Shown here one piece after another: positions 5,738 through 7,728 of a DNA stretch of 7,728 bases; the stretch's first letter is position 1; every line of letters starts with the position of its first letter. A program made the translations under genes and the position numbers. Below the pieces are notes generated by a model. It saw nothing but the letters and a program-made list of their open reading frames with translations. It was not told where the DNA came from and ran no database searches. This stretch comes from Flavobacteriales bacterium (GTDB lineage Bacteria; Bacteroidota; Bacteroidia; UBA10329), in the NCBI GenBank assembly GCA_003456455.1, contig DMRV01000287.1, positions 1-7,728 of the forward strand. The letters are read 5' to 3'.

Positions 5738-6745
5738 TTATTCCGAAGTTTCTGTTCGTGCATTGATAATAGGCATCATGATAAGCGAAGCCACGCCAAA
5801 TGTCACAATCATTGTTGTTTGCGCCACCCAGATTATCCAGCCCATGGCAAAACCAGTTTCATAACCGATGCCATAAAGAGTTAAGGTTTGCGCTACCGCA
5901 ACAGGATAAACTCCAATGCCACCTTGTACCAAAATAATTGAGAAGCTCGCCATTACAAACGAGGCAAGAACCGCAGAAATTGATGCATCGCTCGTTTCTG
6001 CAAGAGCAAAAAAGGGTGCGTAAAACATGGCTAAATACATTAACCAAATAAAGGCTGTGTGGGCAAGAAAGGCCCACTTTTTCTTCATCCTTACGATAGA
6101 AAGAACCCCTTCAATAAGTCCCTGAATCAATCCGCGAACTTTAATCATCAATGTGTTTTGCGACCGAGTTAGAATACGCCATCCAACAAACGAACCAACA
6201 ATTGCCATTAAGATTAAAATGCCGCCCTTAAGTGCCAATGAGGCGATTGAATTGGTTTCCAAAAACCCGCTCAGCATTTCCGAAAACGTGTCTTTTAATC
6301 TGGAAATTTGCATAATAGCAACTGTCACTACAATGATTAACAGCACAATTAGGTCTGCCACGCGTTCTGCCACCACCGTTCCAAAAAGCTTCTCGAACGA
6401 CACTTTTTCATACCGCGAAACCATGATGCATCGCCAAACCTCTCCAAGTCTAGGAAGGACGATATTGGCTACATAACCTATCATCACGCCAAATAGATTG
6501 TTGATGAAACTGGTTTTATACCCCAACGGCTCCAGAAGAAATCTCCACCTGTAGGCACGGCTAATGTGACTCAGTACACCGCAAGCAACGCTTATCAAAA
6601 CCCAGAAATAGTCAGCTTTGGCGAAAGAATCTTTGATTTGATTTAGTTGCTCGTCCGTGAGTTGGTTAAACTGGTACCAAACCACGTATATCCCAATTCC
6701 CAAAGGGATTACAACCTTGAGGATACTGAGTAGTTTCCCTTTCAA
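5738..6745 (-). CDS. Flippase-like membrane protein (LPG synthase TM domain family)
   Basis: A 335-residue polytopic inner-membrane protein with about eight hydrophobic segments, for example 8-25, 46-60, 80-97, 132-147, 170-189, 226-248, 258-290 and 300-325. It matches the family related to the transmembrane half of lysylphosphatidylglycerol synthase MprF (also AglD/YbhN-like): R63-A-Y-R-W-R-F-L-L, then G90-YVANIVLPRLGEVWR, E127-RVADL, and QGGIGVYPVA at 274-283. The soluble aminoacyl-transferase half of MprF is absent, so lipid lysylation is not expected; lipid or lipid-linked substrate flipping is the usual guess. The start is TTG at 6745. The frame is closed by a TAA 9 bases upstream, and the next Met (residue 88) would remove two or three helices. 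It begins 9 bases after panD, indicating tight coupling. Confidence 0.9.
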   Translation of the reverse strand: MKGKLLSILKVVIPLGIGIYVVWYQFNQLTDEQLNQIKDSFAKADYFWVLISVACGVLSHISRAYRWRFLLEPLGYKTSFINNLFGVMIGYVANIVLPRLGEVWRCIMVSRYEKVSFEKLFGTVVAERVADLIVLLIIVVTVAIMQISRLKDTFSEMLSGFLETNSIASLALKGGILILMAIVGSFVGWRILTRSQNTLMIKVRGLIQGLIEGVLSIVRMKKKWAFLAHTAFIWLMYLAMFYAPFFALAETSDASISAVLASFVMASFSIILVQGGIGVYPVAVAQTLTLYGIGYETGFAMGWIIWVAQTTMIVTFGVASLIMMPIINARTETSE

Positions 6746-6754
6746 TGCAGTGTA

Positions 6755-7105
6755 TTAAACGAGTGAGTTCGTTTCCGTTTTTGGGAAAACGAGGGTCGGC
6801 TTGAAGGTTTTAGCATCTTCAAAATCCATAGTAGCATAAGAAATTATGATTACCACGTCTCCAACGGCAACCCGCCTGGCCGCAGGGCCATTCAAGCAAA
6901 TTTCTCCTGAGTCTCGCTCTCCTGTAATGATATACGTTTCTATACGCTCACCATTATTGATGTTCACAATTTGAACCTTCTCGCCTTCAATCATATTAGC
7001 AGCTTCCATCAAGTTTGGATCGATGGTAATACTGCCTATGTAATTGAGGTCGGCTTCGGTAACCGTAACGCGATGAATTTTACTCTTTAAAACCTGAATC
7101 TGCAT
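6755..7105 (-). CDS. panD: Aspartate 1-decarboxylase
   Basis: A 116-residue PanD of the pyruvoyl type, which decarboxylates L-aspartate to beta-alanine for pantothenate and coenzyme A synthesis in the cytoplasm. Self-cleavage occurs between Gly24 and Ser25 (YIGSITID), the new N-terminal serine becoming the pyruvoyl group. Supporting residues are present: Lys9, His11, Tyr22, Arg54, Tyr58 and the N72-GPAARR loop. The protein is close to the usual length of about 115-130 residues. It follows panC by 19 bases, so the enzyme making beta-alanine is encoded next to the enzyme that uses it. Bacteria often need a separate maturation factor (PanM/PanZ) only in enteric groups; none is seen here. No sign of truncation. 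Confidence 0.97.
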   Translation of the reverse strand: MQIQVLKSKIHRVTVTEADLNYIGSITIDPNLMEAANMIEGEKVQIVNINNGERIETYIITGERDSGEICLNGPAARRVAVGDVVIIISYATMDFEDAKTFKPTLVFPKTETNSLV

Positions 7106-7112
7106 GATTGCG

Positions 7113-7120
7113 CAAAAGTA
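7113..7120 (-). promoter_or_regulatory. Candidate -7 box upstream of panD
   Basis: TACTTTTG on the minus strand (7120 down to 7113) fits TAnnTTTG exactly and lies in the 19-base gap between panC and panD, seven bases before the ATG. No TTG lies at the usual upstream spacing; the nearest TTTG (7152-7149) is 28 bases away. If active, it would give panD a very short leader or none. Overlap with the end of panC makes chance possible. Confidence 0.35.
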
Positions 7121-7124
7121 ATAA

Positions 7125-7728
7125 TCATTTTACTCTCATATTGTCTATCAAACGAACCCCATCAACCCAAGCGGCAATACACGCCTGAATAGCTGGGTCT
7201 TCATCCGAAGTTGGCTTTAGTGTGGTCGGATTTACAAGTTCGAGGTATTCTAGTTTTATATCTGTAAACGCGCATAGTCGGTCGTTGACTTTTTTGTTTG
7301 TGTCTGCTAGCGTTTTCCCTTGCGATAAATGTGTTTTTGCCAACACAAGCGCTGTGCTTATTTGGTTGGCGGTGATTCTGCCCTGTGTTGTTAACCGAAT
7401 GTTTCTTGAGCTCAGCGCTAGACCATCGTCTTCTCTCAAGGTTGGACAGCCAATTATGTTAATCGAGTATCCAAGTTTATGGGTCATGTGCTTTATGATT
7501 GCCAGCTGCTGGAAGTCCTTTTCTCCAAAGTAGGCTTTGCTTGGTTTTGTAAGGTCAAAAAGACGGCTTACAACCTGAACAACGCCATTAAAATGACCAG
7601 GTCGGTTGGCTCCCTCCATTCCTTTATCCAGCCCGTCCATTTCATATGAAGGTGTTTTCGAGTCGGGGTATACTTCGCTTACATTTGGAAAGAACATTAC
7701 ATCAACAGATTCTCGTTCCAAGAGTGAT
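7125..7728 (-). CDS. panC: Pantothenate synthetase (pantoate--beta-alanine ligase), partial
   Basis: The last 200 residues of PanC, which activates pantoate with ATP to pantoyl-adenylate and condenses it with beta-alanine to give pantothenate. The frame is still open at the right edge, so the N-terminal part (about 80 residues, including the HIGH-type nucleotide motif) is outside. Visible family landmarks are LLERESVDVMFFPNVSEVYP, RPGHFNGVVQVVSRLF (pantoate and ATP site), FGEKDFQQLAII, and the KMSKS-equivalent REDDGLALSSRN. The C-terminal domain ends in AWVDGVRLIDNMRVK. All resemble functional enzymes, with no frameshift. A TTG inside the fragment at 7721 is not the real start. panD follows immediately. 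Confidence 0.96.
   Translation of the reverse strand, partial: SLLERESVDVMFFPNVSEVYPDSKTPSYEMDGLDKGMEGANRPGHFNGVVQVVSRLFDLTKPSKAYFGEKDFQQLAIIKHMTHKLGYSINIIGCPTLREDDGLALSSRNIRLTTQGRITANQISTALVLAKTHLSQGKTLADTNKKVNDRLCAFTDIKLEYLELVNPTTLKPTSDEDPAIQACIAAWVDGVRLIDNMRVK

Noticed and set aside
6153..6476. Plus-strand reading frame opposite the flippase-like gene, and a similar one at 7222-7533 opposite panC
   Set aside because: Compositions and sequences look like antisense shadows; the minus-strand genes are unambiguous.

Overview
The window reads as a chromosomal stretch of a Bacteroidota bacterium, probably in or near the Flavobacteriales. The basis is AT-leaning coding sequence, the order panC-panD-membrane flippase-like gene-radA (which I recall as common in this phylum), a TonB-dependent receptor with a carboxypeptidase-regulatory-like N-terminal domain, and promoter-like boxes of the Bacteroidota TAnnTTTG type. 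Shine-Dalgarno sequences are weak or absent. The genus cannot be fixed from this sequence.

Nearly everything is on the minus strand, so transcription runs from right to left. Right half (7728 down to 3871): panC (5' end outside the window), panD, a flippase-like polytopic membrane protein, a small lipoprotein of unknown function and radA. The spacers are 9 to 41 bases, which suggests one co-transcribed cluster, with a possible extra promoter at panD. PanD makes beta-alanine and PanC joins it to pantoate, so the two cover the last steps to pantothenate. RadA is a DNA-recombination ATPase with no obvious functional tie to them.

Centre (3795 to 3226): a marC-family membrane protein, preceded by the best-formed promoter in the window.

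Left part (3207 to 152): a three-gene set that looks metal-related. It comprises a small secreted cysteine-rich protein resembling the HYC_CC_PP family, a TonB-dependent outer-membrane receptor with a histidine-rich mature N-terminus and a Cys-Cys pair in its plug region, and a secreted heavy-metal-associated (HMA) domain protein with a CxxC motif and a HHCC tail. I infer uptake or handling of a soft metal, copper being the first guess. Each junction downstream of a gene in this set holds an inverted repeat, and the last is followed by a T-run and looks like an intrinsic terminator.

At the far left edge, on the plus strand, the last 31 codons of an MscS-type mechanosensitive channel run convergently toward that terminator. 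No mobile element, CRISPR array, tRNA or rRNA was seen, and no stretch over 300 bases lacks a gene.
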